Shown: one piece after another, positions 7,826 through 16,121 of the stretch
Position numbering within the stretch: position 1 is the stretch's first letter
Layout of the letters: the number at the start of each line of letters is the position of its first letter
DNA from: Nocardia brevicatena NBRC 12119
GTDB taxonomy: Bacteria; Actinomycetota; Actinomycetes; Mycobacteriales; Mycobacteriaceae
NCBI RefSeq assembly: GCF_000308495.1
Contig: NZ_BAFU01000238.1
Span: 1 to 42,942, forward strand
Direction: 5' to 3'
DNA: 42,942 bases
Notes under the pieces: model-generated
The model's database searches: none
The model's input: the letters and a program-made list of their open reading frames with translations, nothing else
Told to the model about the DNA's origin: nothing
Translations under genes and position numbers: made by a program

Positions 7826-9017
7826 GCAGCGCGCGGGTCGGCTCACCCGGCGGCGGCTTCTCGGGGGAGGGGTCGCCGCCGCGGGGGTGGTCGGCGCGGC
7901 GGGCGCGGGGTGGACCGCCGCCGACCTTCGCCACGCCCCGTCCGAGACGGCGACCGCCACCGAATCGTTCTACGGCATCCATCAGGCCGGTATCGCCACC
8001 CCGCCCCAGGCGTATACCGCGTTCGTCGGGCTGGATCTGCGGCCGGACACCGATCGTGACGATCTGGTCGGTCTGCTCGGCATCTGGACCGAGGACGCCG
8101 CGCGCCTCACCCAGGGCCGGCCCGCGCTCGCCGATACCGAGCCGGAACTGGCGGCCCGCCCGGCGCGGCTCACCGTCACCGTGGGGTTCGGCCCTCGGAT
8201 ATTCGCGACGGTCGCGCCGGCGCAGCGCGGACCCGCCTGGTTGCGCCCGCTGCCGGCATTCGAGATCGACCGGCTGCGACCGGAGTTCAGCGGCGGTGAC
8301 CTGCTGCTGCAGATCTGTGCCGACGAGCCGACCACCGTCGCACACGCGGTGCGGGTGCTGTGTCGCAGTATCACCTCGCTGGTCACCGTCCGCTGGGTGC
8401 AGCGCGGGTTTCGCGATGCCGCCGCCGGTGCCACTCCACGCAATCTCATGGGCCAGGTCGACGGCACCGTCAATATCGACCCGGACAGCGCCGACTTCGA
8501 TCGGCTCGTCTGGGACGACGGCGGCCGGCAGCCATGGTTGGCCGGCGGCACCTCGCTGGTACTGCGCCGAATCGCGATGAACCTGGACACCTGGGACGAG
8601 CTCGATACCGAAGGCCGCGAACTCTCGGTAGGGCGCACCCTGTCCAACGGCGCACCGCTGACCGGCACCCACGAGCACGACGAACCCGATTTCACGGCCG
8701 TCGACACCAACGGTATTCCGGTCATCCCGCCCTCGGCGCATATCGCACGCGCCCACCACACCCATGACGGTGAGCGGTTCCTGCGTCGGGCGTACAACTA
8801 CGACGACGCACCCGAGCCGGGGCAGATATCGAACTCGGGACTGTTGTTCGCGGCCTACCAGCGCGATATCGATGTCCAGTTCCTGCCGGTGCAGCGCAGA
8901 CTGGCCGAGTTCGACGCGCTCAACGTGTGGACGACCCCGATCGGTTCGGCGGTGTTCGTCATCCCGCCGGGCACCGAGCCGGGCGGGTTCGTCGGCGAAA
9001 CGCTTTTCGCCGACTGA
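7791..9017 (+). CDS. Dyp-type haem peroxidase, Tat-exported (EfeB-like)
   Basis: Up to 408 residues; a second ATG at 7818 would give 399. The twin-arginine signal TRRRLLGGGVAAAG is followed by a hydrophobic run. The dye-decolorising peroxidase domain shows the GxxDG motif (GQVDGTVN), the proximal haem-ligand region around AHIARAHHTHDGERFLRRA, and PPGTEPGGFVGETLF at the end. Members oxidise diverse substrates with H2O2 or act in haem and iron handling. Overlap with the copper chaperone gene indicates an operon. A perfect hairpin follows at 9042. Confidence 0.9.
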   Translation: MSPTHPQPTMAEQRAGRLTRRRLLGGGVAAAGVVGAAGAGWTAADLRHAPSETATATESFYGIHQAGIATPPQAYTAFVGLDLRPDTDRDDLVGLLGIWTEDAARLTQGRPALADTEPELAARPARLTVTVGFGPRIFATVAPAQRGPAWLRPLPAFEIDRLRPEFSGGDLLLQICADEPTTVAHAVRVLCRSITSLVTVRWVQRGFRDAAAGATPRNLMGQVDGTVNIDPDSADFDRLVWDDGGRQPWLAGGTSLVLRRIAMNLDTWDELDTEGRELSVGRTLSNGAPLTGTHEHDEPDFTAVDTNGIPVIPPSAHIARAHHTHDGERFLRRAYNYDDAPEPGQISNSGLLFAAYQRDIDVQFLPVQRRLAEFDALNVWTTPIGSAVFVIPPGTEPGGFVGETLFAD

Positions 9018-9526
9018 GCTCGTTCGAGACCGGGGAGTGTCGGTGATGTTCCCCGCTCCACGAAGCGGGGAACATCACCTGCGGACCAGCGAATTCGTGG
9101 TGTGGACTGTAGTCGGCTCTCGGTAATCTCAGTAAGTCCGTTCTCGGCCGGCGGCAAGCATCGACACCAACCGTCCAGCGGTCGGTCGGGCCGCAGGCTC
9201 CTCTTCAAGACGACCGCGCCGAGGGCGGCGGCGATCAGCCCGACGGCCAGGGCCAGGAAGCCGCCGACGATGCCGTACCCGGTGCCGGGTCCGGCCTCGG
9301 CGGCGACCACGACCAGCCCGCCTATCCCCAGGCCGACCACCCCGGCCACCAGCGCGGTGACCGCGGAACGGCGTCCGGCGCCGCGGATGAGGGCGCGGAC
9401 GCCGACGACGACACCGACCAGTCCCACGGCCACACCCACCAGGGACCAGAAACGCCCGGCGGTCAGCCCGGAGGAGCCTGACCGGGCCAGCACCTCCGAG
9501 GCGGCGAGTAGGTGACGAACGGACAT
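8855..9526 (-). CDS. DUF6223-like small membrane protein, stop codon apparently lost
   Basis: The ATG at 9524-9526 has AAGGAG upstream. The first ~112 residues (to about 9190) form a complete small membrane protein with three to four hydrophobic segments (FWSLVGVAVGLVGVVVG, VTALVAGVVGLGIGGLVVVA, GIVGGFLALAVGLIAAALGA), matching actinobacterial DUF6223 proteins. Those normally end soon after the last helix, but here the frame runs a further ~110 codons through repeat copy A, the 9042 hairpin and antisense into the peroxidase gene. I take the tail as non-native run-through: the true end was probably lost by recombination or a small indel near the repeat. Confidence 0.6.
   Translation of the reverse strand: MSVRHLLAASEVLARSGSSGLTAGRFWSLVGVAVGLVGVVVGVRALIRGAGRRSAVTALVAGVVGLGIGGLVVVAAEAGPGTGYGIVGGFLALAVGLIAAALGAVVLKRSLRPDRPLDGWCRCLPPAENGLTEITESRLQSTPRIRWSAGDVPRFVERGTSPTLPGLERAQSAKSVSPTNPPGSVPGGMTNTAEPIGVVHTLSASNSASLRCTGRNWTSISRW
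9042..9079 (+). terminator. Perfect 16-bp hairpin after the peroxidase gene
   Basis: Arms at 9042-9057 and 9064-9079 are perfectly complementary around a 6-nt loop (CCACGA). It starts 24 bp after the peroxidase stop. No T-run follows, which is usual for GC-rich actinobacterial terminators. It could also end leftward transcription of the DUF6223 gene. Confidence 0.75.
9100..9165. repeat. Dispersed ~65-bp repeat, copy A
   Basis: About 66 bp matching 33785-33849 with one indel and roughly 85% identity, including an almost unbroken first half (one mismatch, then GTCGGCTCTCGGTAATCTCA shared). Both copies lie at the 3' end of a leftward gene. No coding role is evident. Confidence 0.75.
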
Positions 9527-9706
9527 GACGTGCTCCTTCTCCAACGACTGGGACGAGGAATATCCTCTCCGTCGGACCGGCCCTGATCGTCGTGCGCACG
9601 CAGACACTTCACGCTACTGCCGGGGGCGTAGAAACCCGCCGGGGTACCGCGTCTGCGGTAGACGGTGATCACCCCCGTGCACGACTTCCCCGCACGGATA
9701 TCGGGC

Positions 9707-9712
9707 TAGGGT
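9707..9712 (+). promoter_or_regulatory. -10 box TAGGGT of a leaderless transcript
   Basis: TAGGGT is followed by six bases (GCACCC) and the ATG at 9719, placing the transcription start on the start codon of the histidine kinase gene. Confidence 0.5.
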
Positions 9713-9718
9713 GCACCC

Positions 9719-10801
9719 ATGGAACGGCTTCGGGACTGGGCGATCGCCGCGGGCATCGCGGTGTTTCAGCTCGTCTCCGGGTTGTCCGGGCCTCCGGTCG
9801 GGTGGGTGCTGCTGGTCGCCGGCGGGCTGTCGTTGTCCGCCGCCCGTCGGGTGCCGGTCGCGGTGCTGGCGGTGACGGGGTCGACCGCGTTGGCGTACCA
9901 GGCCCTCGGGGTGGATGTCCCCGCGGTCGCGTTCCTGTTCGCCGTGTACACGGCATTCCGGGCGGGGCACCGGGTGGCGGCTGTGGCGGGGTCGGTGGTC
10001 ATGGTGCTCGTTATGCCCTTCGCGTTACTGGCTTCGCCGCGCGGGCTGCTCGTGGGTGAGGCGTTCGTGCAGACCCGGGACGTCCTGCAACTGGCGTGGC
10101 TGGTCGCCGCGTGCGCGGCGGGCGAAGCGGTGCGGCAGGCCGAGCGGCGGGCCGACGAGGCCGAACGTACCCGGGAGGAGGCCGCGCGGCGCCGAGCCGA
10201 CGAGGAGCGGCTGCACATCGCGCGGGAACTGCACGACTCGCTGACCCATCAGATTTCGGTGATCAAGGTGCAGGCCGAGGCGGCCGTCCACCTGGCCCGC
10301 CGGCGCGGCGAACAGGTGCCCGAGGCGTTGTCGGCGATCCTGGAGGCCGGGCGCGAGGCGTCCCGGGAGCTACGGGCCACCCTGGAGGCCTTGCGCGACG
10401 ACGGCGAACCGTCGCACGGGCTCGACCACGTACCGGACCTGGTGGAACGGGTCCGCACGACCGGTCTGGACGCGAAGTTGACGGTCGGGGGACGGCGCGG
10501 CGCTCTGCCGGCGGCCGTGGACCGGACCGCCTATCGGATCGTCCAGGAGTCACTGACCAACATCACCCGGCACGCCGCCGCCGATACCGCGTCGGTCCAC
10601 ATCGACTACCGCCCCGACGCCCTGGTGATTCGGGTGGACGACGACGGCCGCGCCGCGCCGGACACCACGCCTGTGTCGGGTGTGGGGCTGCTCGGGATGC
10701 ACGAACGGGTCACCGCCCTCGGCGGCCGGTTGCATGCCGCGCCCCGCAGCGGAGGCGGGTTCACCGTCCAGGCCGAGCTGCCTGTGGAGCGGACGCCGTG
10801 A
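9719..10801 (+). CDS. Two-component sensor histidine kinase, HisKA_3 (NarL-partner) family
   Basis: 360 residues. The N-terminal ~140 residues hold about four to five membrane segments with no clear extracellular domain. A charged helix rich in Arg/Glu/Ala (residues ~138-165) leads into the HisKA_3 dimerisation domain with the phospho-acceptor histidine in ARELHDSLTHQISVIK. The ATPase domain has the N box AYRIVQESLTNITRHA and a G box DDDGRAAPD...GVGLLGMHERV. The stop overlaps the start of the response regulator gene (GTGA at 10798-10801), so the pair is translationally coupled. The signal is unknown. Confidence 0.93.
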   Translation: MERLRDWAIAAGIAVFQLVSGLSGPPVGWVLLVAGGLSLSAARRVPVAVLAVTGSTALAYQALGVDVPAVAFLFAVYTAFRAGHRVAAVAGSVVMVLVMPFALLASPRGLLVGEAFVQTRDVLQLAWLVAACAAGEAVRQAERRADEAERTREEAARRRADEERLHIARELHDSLTHQISVIKVQAEAAVHLARRRGEQVPEALSAILEAGREASRELRATLEALRDDGEPSHGLDHVPDLVERVRTTGLDAKLTVGGRRGALPAAVDRTAYRIVQESLTNITRHAAADTASVHIDYRPDALVIRVDDDGRAAPDTTPVSGVGLLGMHERVTALGGRLHAAPRSGGGFTVQAELPVERTP

Positions 10802-11460
10802 TCCGCGTTCTGCTGGTGGACGACCAGCCGCTGATACGCAGCGGTTTCCGCGCACTGCTCGACGCGGAGGACGATATCGAGGTGGTGGCCGAGGCCGGTG
10901 AGGGCGCGTGTGGCGTCGAACTGGCACGTGCACACCTGCCCGACGTCGCGCTGGTGGACATCCGGATGCCCATCGTGGACGGCATCGAGGCGACCCGGCG
11001 CATCGCCGTCGATCCGGCCCTGGCCGGGGTGCACGTGGTGATCCTGACCAACTACGGCCTGGACGAGCACGTCTTCAACGCTCTGCGCGCGGGCGCGGCC
11101 GGGTTCCTGGTCAAGGACATCCACCCGGAGGACTTCCTGCACGCCGTCCGGGTCGCGGCCCGCGGTGACGCGCTGCTCGCGCCGTCGATCACGCGCAAGC
11201 TGATCAACCGGTACGTCAGCCGGCCGCCGGTTCCCGGCGAGGCTTCCGGTCTGGCCGAGCTGACCAACCGTGAGCGGGAGGTGGTCACCCTGGTCGCGCG
11301 GGGCCTGTCGAGCGACGAGATCGCCGACCACTTGGTGATCAGCCCGCTGACCGCCAAGACCCACATCAACCGGGCGATGGCCAAGCTCCACGCCCGCGAC
11401 CGCGCCCAATTGGTCGTCCTGGCCTACGAATCCGGCCTCGTGACTCCGCGTCGAGTCTGA
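10798..11460 (+). CDS. LuxR/NarL-family response regulator
   Basis: 220 residues from GTG 10798. The receiver domain has the acidic pair (LLVDDQP), the phospho-accepting aspartate in ALVDIRMP, the conserved threonine (VVILTNYG) and lysine (GFLVKDIHPEDF). A linker leads to a LuxR-type HTH (LTNREREVVTLVARGLSS...TAKTHINRAMAKLHARDRAQ). It is the cognate partner of the overlapping kinase gene. Targets are not evident; the nearby DUF6223 gene, transcribed divergently from the kinase, is a candidate because such genes often sit beside two-component pairs (inference). Confidence 0.93.
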   Translation: MIRVLLVDDQPLIRSGFRALLDAEDDIEVVAEAGEGACGVELARAHLPDVALVDIRMPIVDGIEATRRIAVDPALAGVHVVILTNYGLDEHVFNALRAGAAGFLVKDIHPEDFLHAVRVAARGDALLAPSITRKLINRYVSRPPVPGEASGLAELTNREREVVTLVARGLSSDEIADHLVISPLTAKTHINRAMAKLHARDRAQLVVLAYESGLVTPRRV

Positions 11461-11698
11461 CCTTCCCCACCTGGCATGGCCGTCCGCGGTGCGAGATGCG
11501 TTCTCCAACCGGATCGTGGCTGCAGGCGGTGACCATGAACGCGTCCTTGTGCTCGTACCGATCGGGGCCGTCGCTGCTCGTCGCGTTGCCGGGCACCTCG
11601 AATGTAGTCCATTGCGGTTGTCGCAAGCGGTACCTGGACTCACAGCACGGACACCAGACGCGTTGACAGGCGGTTTCCTTGCGTGAAAGTGTGTCAAA

Positions 11699-11716
11699 AA
11701 CGCACGAGTGTGCGTT
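11699..11716. promoter_or_regulatory. Operator-like palindrome AACGCAC-GAGT-GTGCGTT
   Basis: Perfect 7-bp arms spaced by 4 bp, 27 bp upstream of the NTF2-like gene start. The same half-site recurs before the hydrolase gene (12327) and in the IclR/cupin gap (15446, 15473), pointing to one regulator, probably the IclR protein of this cluster. Confidence 0.5.
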
Positions 11717-11742
11717 CTGTGAACCCGCAAGGAGTCTGGGCT

Positions 11743-12246
11743 TTGTCGCAGCTGGAAGATCGATTGGATATTCACGAATGCCTGTACCGGTATGCCCGCG
11801 CTGTGGATCGCCTCGACTACGAGGCCATAGCGGAGTGCTACTTCGACGATGCCATTGATACACACGCCGGCTACGTCGGTGACGCTGCCGGCCTCGTCGA
11901 GGACATTCGTACTCGGCATGCGTCGATTGATTCTGCGCAGCACTTCGTGACGAATGTCCTCATCGAGTTCGATGGGCCCGACCGCGCGCACGTCGAGTCG
12001 TACTGCCTGGCCTTTTTGCGTCGGAAGTCGGCGGAGGGCGATGACTCTCAAATCGAGTTCGTCTCTCGGTGTCGTTACGTCGACCGCTTCGAGCGGCGCG
12101 AGGCCCGATGGGCGATCGCTGATCGAGTGGTGGTCTTCGACGAGACGGTCGAGCAGCGGGTGGTGGACACGCGTCCACCGTCCTGGATCGCCTCGCGTCG
12201 CGACCGGACGGATCCGGTCTATACCTGGGGCCGCGGTGAGAGGTGA
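11743..12246 (+). CDS. NTF2-like/SnoaL-fold protein (ring-hydroxylase beta-like)
   Basis: About 167 residues from TTG 11743, chosen because AAGGAG sits 8 nt upstream; an earlier GTG at 11683 would add 20 residues unlike the family. The N-terminal helix and first strands (DIHECLYRYARAVDRLDYEAIAECYFDDAI) and AHVESYCLAFLRR match the SnoaL_4-type NTF2-like fold used by small hydrolases, isomerases and the beta subunits of aromatic dioxygenases. The fold alone does not set the reaction. It opens a small catabolic cluster (hydrolase, two SDRs, cupin, IclR), so a step in breaking down a cyclic compound is plausible. Confidence 0.75.
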   Translation: MSQLEDRLDIHECLYRYARAVDRLDYEAIAECYFDDAIDTHAGYVGDAAGLVEDIRTRHASIDSAQHFVTNVLIEFDGPDRAHVESYCLAFLRRKSAEGDDSQIEFVSRCRYVDRFERREARWAIADRVVVFDETVEQRVVDTRPPSWIASRRDRTDPVYTWGRGER

Positions 12247-12266
12247 CCCGGGTGGTCGTAGGTGGG

Positions 12267-12334
12267 TTGACGGCCGCAGCCTGCTAGGCAATAGTGTGGC
12301 ACACATTACCGCACAAGTGAGCGCAGAACGCACA
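12267..12334 (+). promoter_or_regulatory. Promoter and operator-like sites before the hydrolase gene
   Basis: TTGACG (12267-12272) and TAGTGT (12292-12297) are 19 bp apart and could form a promoter. The palindrome GTGTGGCACAC (12294-12304) overlaps the -10, and the half-site AACGCACA follows at 12327-12334, just before the Shine-Dalgarno. Confidence 0.35.
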
Positions 12335-12345
12335 GAGGAATTTGC

Positions 12346-13517
12346 ATGACTGTAGAAGGCGTGTGGCACGACCGGTTCTCGGGACTGGCGGACATCCTGC
12401 AGAAGAGCATCGAAACCGGGGATGACGTCGGTGCATCCGTTGCCGTGACACTCGACGGGCAGCCGGTCGTCGATCTGTGGGTGGATGGGTCGATGAGCAA
12501 CGGACCGAGCCGTGGAAACGTGACACGATCTTGAATGTCTGGTCGAACACGAAGACGGTTACGGCTTTGGCGGCCCTTGTTCTCGTCGATCGCGGCGAAC
12601 TGGATCTCTTTGCGCCGGTGGCGAAGTACTGGCCGGAGTTCGCGGCGAACGGGAAGGAGGGCGTCGAGGTCCGGTACATCTAGTCGCACACGTCCGGTGT
12701 CGCGGGCTGGGATCTCCCGGTCACGATGGATGGTGTCTACGACCCGGAGATCTCGGTGGCGAAACTGGCTGCGCAGGCGCCGTGGTGGGAACCGGGAACG
12801 TCAGGCGCCTATCACGCACTCAGCATCGGTCACCTCGTGCACGAGCTGGTGCGGCGAGTCACGGGATCGACTCTCGGCCAGTTCGTAGCCCGGGAGATCG
12901 CAGGACCGTTGGGCGCCGATTTCCACATCGGCCTGGACCGCTCCGAGGACCACCGGTTGTCGTACCTCATCCTTCCCCCGCAGGAGGAGTCGTTCGACGC
13001 TGAATTGGTCGAGCTGGACAAAGACAGCGTCGGCTACAAACTGACAGCAGCCGGATTGGCCACCGATCCGAGGACTGCGTGGGAGGAGCGGTGGCGGCGG
13101 TCGGAGATTTGCAGCGCCGGCAACGGCCAGGGCAATGCCCGCTCTCTCGCCACCATCCAGTCGATCGTCTCTCACGGCGAATACAACGGCGTCCGACTGC
13201 TTTCGGAGAAGACGTGCGATCTCATCTTCCACGAGCACTACAAGGGAGTCGACCAGTATCTGGGACTGCCCATCCGATGGGGGGTCGGATATGCACTGTC
13301 CTACCCGGAGGTCTTCCCGTATCTGCCCGACGGCAGGATTTGTTTCTGGGCCGGGTGGGGCGGTTCGATGGTCATCAACGATCTCGACCGTCGAATGACG
13401 ATCGCCTACGTCATGAACCAGATGGAATCCGGGGTGCTCGGTACCTACCGCGGAATTGTCGGTGGGGTTCGAAGCGAAGCGCTGATCCGCGAGGTCTATG
13501 CAGCCCTCGATCGATGA
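12346..13517 (+). pseudogene. Serine hydrolase (beta-lactamase/esterase VIII family), broken
   Basis: The gene starts at ATG 12346 after GAGGAA and reads as a class C beta-lactamase-like serine hydrolase, but in pieces. After VVDLW the frame shifts near 12478-12481: one extra G there would restore the expected [19 protein letters not shown] at 12681-12683 then interrupts RYI-SHTSG. The rest is open to 13517. The catalytic SxxK is present (SNTKT), as are the Y-x-A/S-like YHALSIG and the C-terminal GWGGSM. It would have been an esterase-like enzyme of ~390 residues acting in the surrounding catabolic cluster. With both a deletion and a nonsense change, inactivation is more likely than sequencing error. 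Confidence 0.8.
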
Positions 13518-13579
13518 ACCGATCTTCACAGCGCACCTGTGATAGGCCGTCTCGCCCGGCGGCAGAATGCGAGAACCAG

Positions 13580-14409
13580 ATGGGCCGATTCGAAGGCAAA
13601 GTAGCAGTCATCACCGGTGGTGCCCGTGGTCAAGGGCGCTCCCACGCCCTGGCCCTCGCGCGCGAGGGGGCCGACGTCGTCGTGGCCGACGTCCCCGCCC
13701 CGATTGCGTCGGTGCCGTATCCGCTCGCGACATCCGATGACCTGGCGGAGACGGTCGCGATGGTCGAGGAAGTCGGCGTCCGTGCTGTCGGCATTCCCAC
13801 AGACGTGCGCAAGTCGGCCGACATCGATGCGGTGATTGCGACCGCGATCTCGGAATTCGGAAAGATCGACGTGCTCGTGGCCAACGCGGGCATCGTCTCG
13901 TACAGTCCGCTGATCGACATGGACGACGATACGTGGCTGGACATGATCAACGTCAACTTGACGGGTGTGGCGTGGACCATCCGGGCAGCGCTGCCGCATA
14001 TGGCCGACAGGTCGTATGGGCGGATCGTCGTCACCGCTTCACAGGCGGCGCGCCGTGGAATGCCGAACCTTGCTCATTACTGCTCGGCGAAATGGGGTCT
14101 TCTCGGCCTGGTGAAGACCGTTGCCCTCGAGATGGCCCCGCATCTGGGCGTCACCTGCAATGCGGTGCTACCCGGCGGCGTCGATACTCCGATGATGCGC
14201 AACGATGCCGTCTGCCGAGTCTTTGCGCCCGACTGGACGCACCGACGGTCCAGGATCTCGAGGAACGGCTCCGTGCGTTCAATCCGATGCCGACGGCGTG
14301 GATCGAGCCCGCAGATATCTCCCACACTGTGCTCTACCTGCTCAGCGATGAAGCACGTTATGTCTCCGGGACAGCGGTCGACGTCGCTGCAGCCCACAAT
14401 GCCGGTTAA
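13580..14409 (+). pseudogene. Mycofactocin-type short-chain dehydrogenase, frameshifted near the end
   Basis: Starts at ATG 13580. Rossmann motif GGARGQGRSHA, NAG motif (VANAGIV), catalytic S and Y-x3-K (YCSAK) are intact. The long insertion around VPAPIASVPYPLATSDDL marks the mycofactocin-dependent SDR family, which oxidises alcohols using the redox peptide mycofactocin. Near 14231 the sequence GAC-TGG breaks the frame; one extra C would restore FAPDLDAPTVQDLEERLR and the remaining ~60 residues, to ARYVSGTAVDVAAAHNAG and TAA at 14407. The substrate-loop and C-terminus are therefore lost from the encoded protein. Confidence 0.85.
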
Positions 14410-14447
14410 CAGGCTCGAGCCGTAGGGCGCCGACATAAGTCGGACTC

Positions 14448-15245
14448 CTACGGTTCTGCCGGGCTGCCCGCGTGCCGACCGGTTCGGAGGTCTGCCTCGA
14501 TTTCGGTGGCCGTCGCTTTCAGTCGCAGCAGCAAATCTCCGCTGAGAGCGGAGAGGCTGACCGTCGCGGCCGTGACACCGATGGAGATCGCCGCAATAAC
14601 CTTACCGGCCTTGTCGTGGACCGGAACGGCAACGGTCCGAAGATCGATTGCGAGTTCCTGGTCGCCGATGGCATATCCGTGGTGGGCGACCTGCTCGAGC
14701 TCGAGTCGAAGTGTTGCTTCGTCGACAATGGTGCGATCGGTCTGCTTGACGAGTTCGACCCTGGAAAAGTACGCATCGATATCGTCTGGCGGCAGCGCCG
14801 CGAGCAGCACTCGTCCCACCGGACTTGCATAGGCCGGCACACGGGTGCCGAACCCCACTTGTACGGCGACGAGCTTCTTCGCCTGCACGCCGGCGACATA
14901 GACGATTTCATCGCCGTCGAGGACGAACGCCATCGAAGTTTCCGAGATCTCGCGCGTCAACGCTTCGAGATGCGGCTGGATCACGTCGGGAAACGACACT
15001 GCGTCGAGGTAGGGCTGAGCCAGTTCGAGTACACGAGGCCGAAGGTAGAACCTGCTGCCGTCTACTCCCACGTATCCGAGTGCGACCAGCGTGTGCAAGA
15101 ACCGTCGCGCCGCTGCCCGATCGATCTGCACTTCGCGCGCGACATCGGAGATGGTCAGCTGAGCACGTCCCTCACCGAAACAACGCAGGACCGCAAGACC
15201 CCTGTCCAATGCCTGGACGTAGGGGCCGTTGCCTTCTCGTGCCAT
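14448..15245 (-). CDS. IclR-family transcriptional regulator (PcaR/PobR-like)
   Basis: 265 residues. The N-terminal winged helix (VQALDRGLAVLRCFGE, LTISDVAREVQIDRAAARRFLHTLVALGYV) is followed by the IclR effector-binding domain (ALTREISETSMAFVLDG, VGFGTRVPAYASPVGRVLLAAL, VAVPVHDKAGKVIAAISIG). The PcaR/PcaU/PobR branch responds to aromatic acids. It is transcribed away from the cupin-SDR genes; the shared gap carries repeated GTGCGTT/AACGCAC sites, so it probably controls itself and the flanking genes. The reading frame is intact, unlike several of its likely targets. Confidence 0.92.
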   Translation of the reverse strand: MAREGNGPYVQALDRGLAVLRCFGEGRAQLTISDVAREVQIDRAAARRFLHTLVALGYVGVDGSRFYLRPRVLELAQPYLDAVSFPDVIQPHLEALTREISETSMAFVLDGDEIVYVAGVQAKKLVAVQVGFGTRVPAYASPVGRVLLAALPPDDIDAYFSRVELVKQTDRTIVDEATLRLELEQVAHHGYAIGDQELAIDLRTVAVPVHDKAGKVIAAISIGVTAATVSLSALSGDLLLRLKATATEIEADLRTGRHAGSPAEP

Positions 15246-15337
15246 CGCTTCATCCTAATCTCTTTGCCAACACCCTATCCCGTGCCGAAATGATCGACAC
15301 GTCGCCGCTGACGAGGCGCGATCAGCATGCCACACCT

Positions 15338-15354
15338 ATGTGCGTATTGCGCAT
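15338..15354. promoter_or_regulatory. Imperfect palindrome related to the IclR-cluster operator
   Basis: ATGTGCGTATTGCGCAT lies ~95 bp upstream of the iclR start and carries one good half-site (ATGTGCGT) and one degenerate one. It may serve autoregulation. Confidence 0.35.
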
Positions 15355-15445
15355 GAGGGCGCGGCTCGCGCACGGTGTATTCACGGGTGGCTTCTCGATC
15401 GACCCCTGGCTTATTGACGCCCCAGAAGTGTCATGACACACTCTG

Positions 15446-15466
15446 TATGTGCGTTTAACGCACATA
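15446..15466. promoter_or_regulatory. Perfect 21-bp palindrome, likely IclR operator
   Basis: Arms TATGTGCGTT and AACGCACATA flank a single T. It lies 28 bp before the cupin start, and a further half-site TTAACGCAC follows at 15474-15482. This is the strongest copy of the half-site found four times in the 11.7-15.5 kb cluster. Confidence 0.65.
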
Positions 15467-15494
15467 TGAGCGATTAACGCACGGGGGGTGTGAG

Positions 15495-16121
15495 GTGACC
15501 GCGACGGTGTGGAAGTCCGGCCGGGACGCTGACAGCCCCATGGACATCAAGACCGGTTTGACCAGAAAAGACGAGGGAGAGTGGGTGTCCGGAACCGTTC
15601 CCGGCGCTGCCTACCGTGACCTCGGACTCGGCGCCAACTGTGATGGCCTCCTCAGCGCCCATCACGTGAAGTACGACGCAAAGGCGAGAGCTACCACCGA
15701 CTGGCAGTTCCACGACGCCGACTTCCACTGGTTCTTCGTGCTGTCGGGCGAAATCGCAATTGCCAACGAGGACGGCGAGGAAGTCACCCTCGGCCGCGGC
15801 GGCTCTGCTTACCACCCTCCTTACTGGCGGCACCGCATCGTCTCCGCGACACTCGACTTCGAGGCGTACGAGGTCTTCGGTCCGGCCGAATACTCGACGA
15901 CCACAGGCGAGGACGCATTGAAACCTGCTGAGGCCGAACAGTTTTCACACCTATCGGCGGTCTATACCGCTGAAGCACCCGAGTCGTACGTGCGGGGAGA
16001 CGGCCCCCGGGCGTGGTCTCTGTACCGCGATCTCGGGACGCGCATCCCGACCGATGGTCGCATCCACGAGAAATCGCGTTCGGCGTACTGTTCCTGGCTT
16101 CTGACGAGGCGAGCTTCCTGA
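15495..16121 (+). CDS. Cupin-domain protein, C-terminus replaced by out-of-frame SDR sequence
   Basis: Starts at GTG 15495 after a G-rich Shine-Dalgarno. Residues ~60-125 form a cupin barrel: FHDADFHWFFVLSGEIAI with metal-binding His/Glu positions, then GRGGSAYHPPYWRHRI. Such single cupins act as small-molecule isomerases, lyases or dioxygenases. The family-like sequence continues to about SLYRDLGTRIPTDGRIH (near 16068). The final ~20 codons are an out-of-frame reading of a short-chain dehydrogenase C-terminus (16073-16171), so a deletion has fused the two genes. Whether the protein still works depends on how much native C-terminus is missing. Confidence 0.75.
   Translation: MTATVWKSGRDADSPMDIKTGLTRKDEGEWVSGTVPGAAYRDLGLGANCDGLLSAHHVKYDAKARATTDWQFHDADFHWFFVLSGEIAIANEDGEEVTLGRGGSAYHPPYWRHRIVSATLDFEAYEVFGPAEYSTTTGEDALKPAEAEQFSHLSAVYTAEAPESYVRGDGPRAWSLYRDLGTRIPTDGRIHEKSRSAYCSWLLTRRAS

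Noticed and set aside
10606-12369. A 587-codon minus-strand frame over the response regulator and NTF2-like gene
   Set aside because: No family features; the plus strand has convincing genes in the same DNA.
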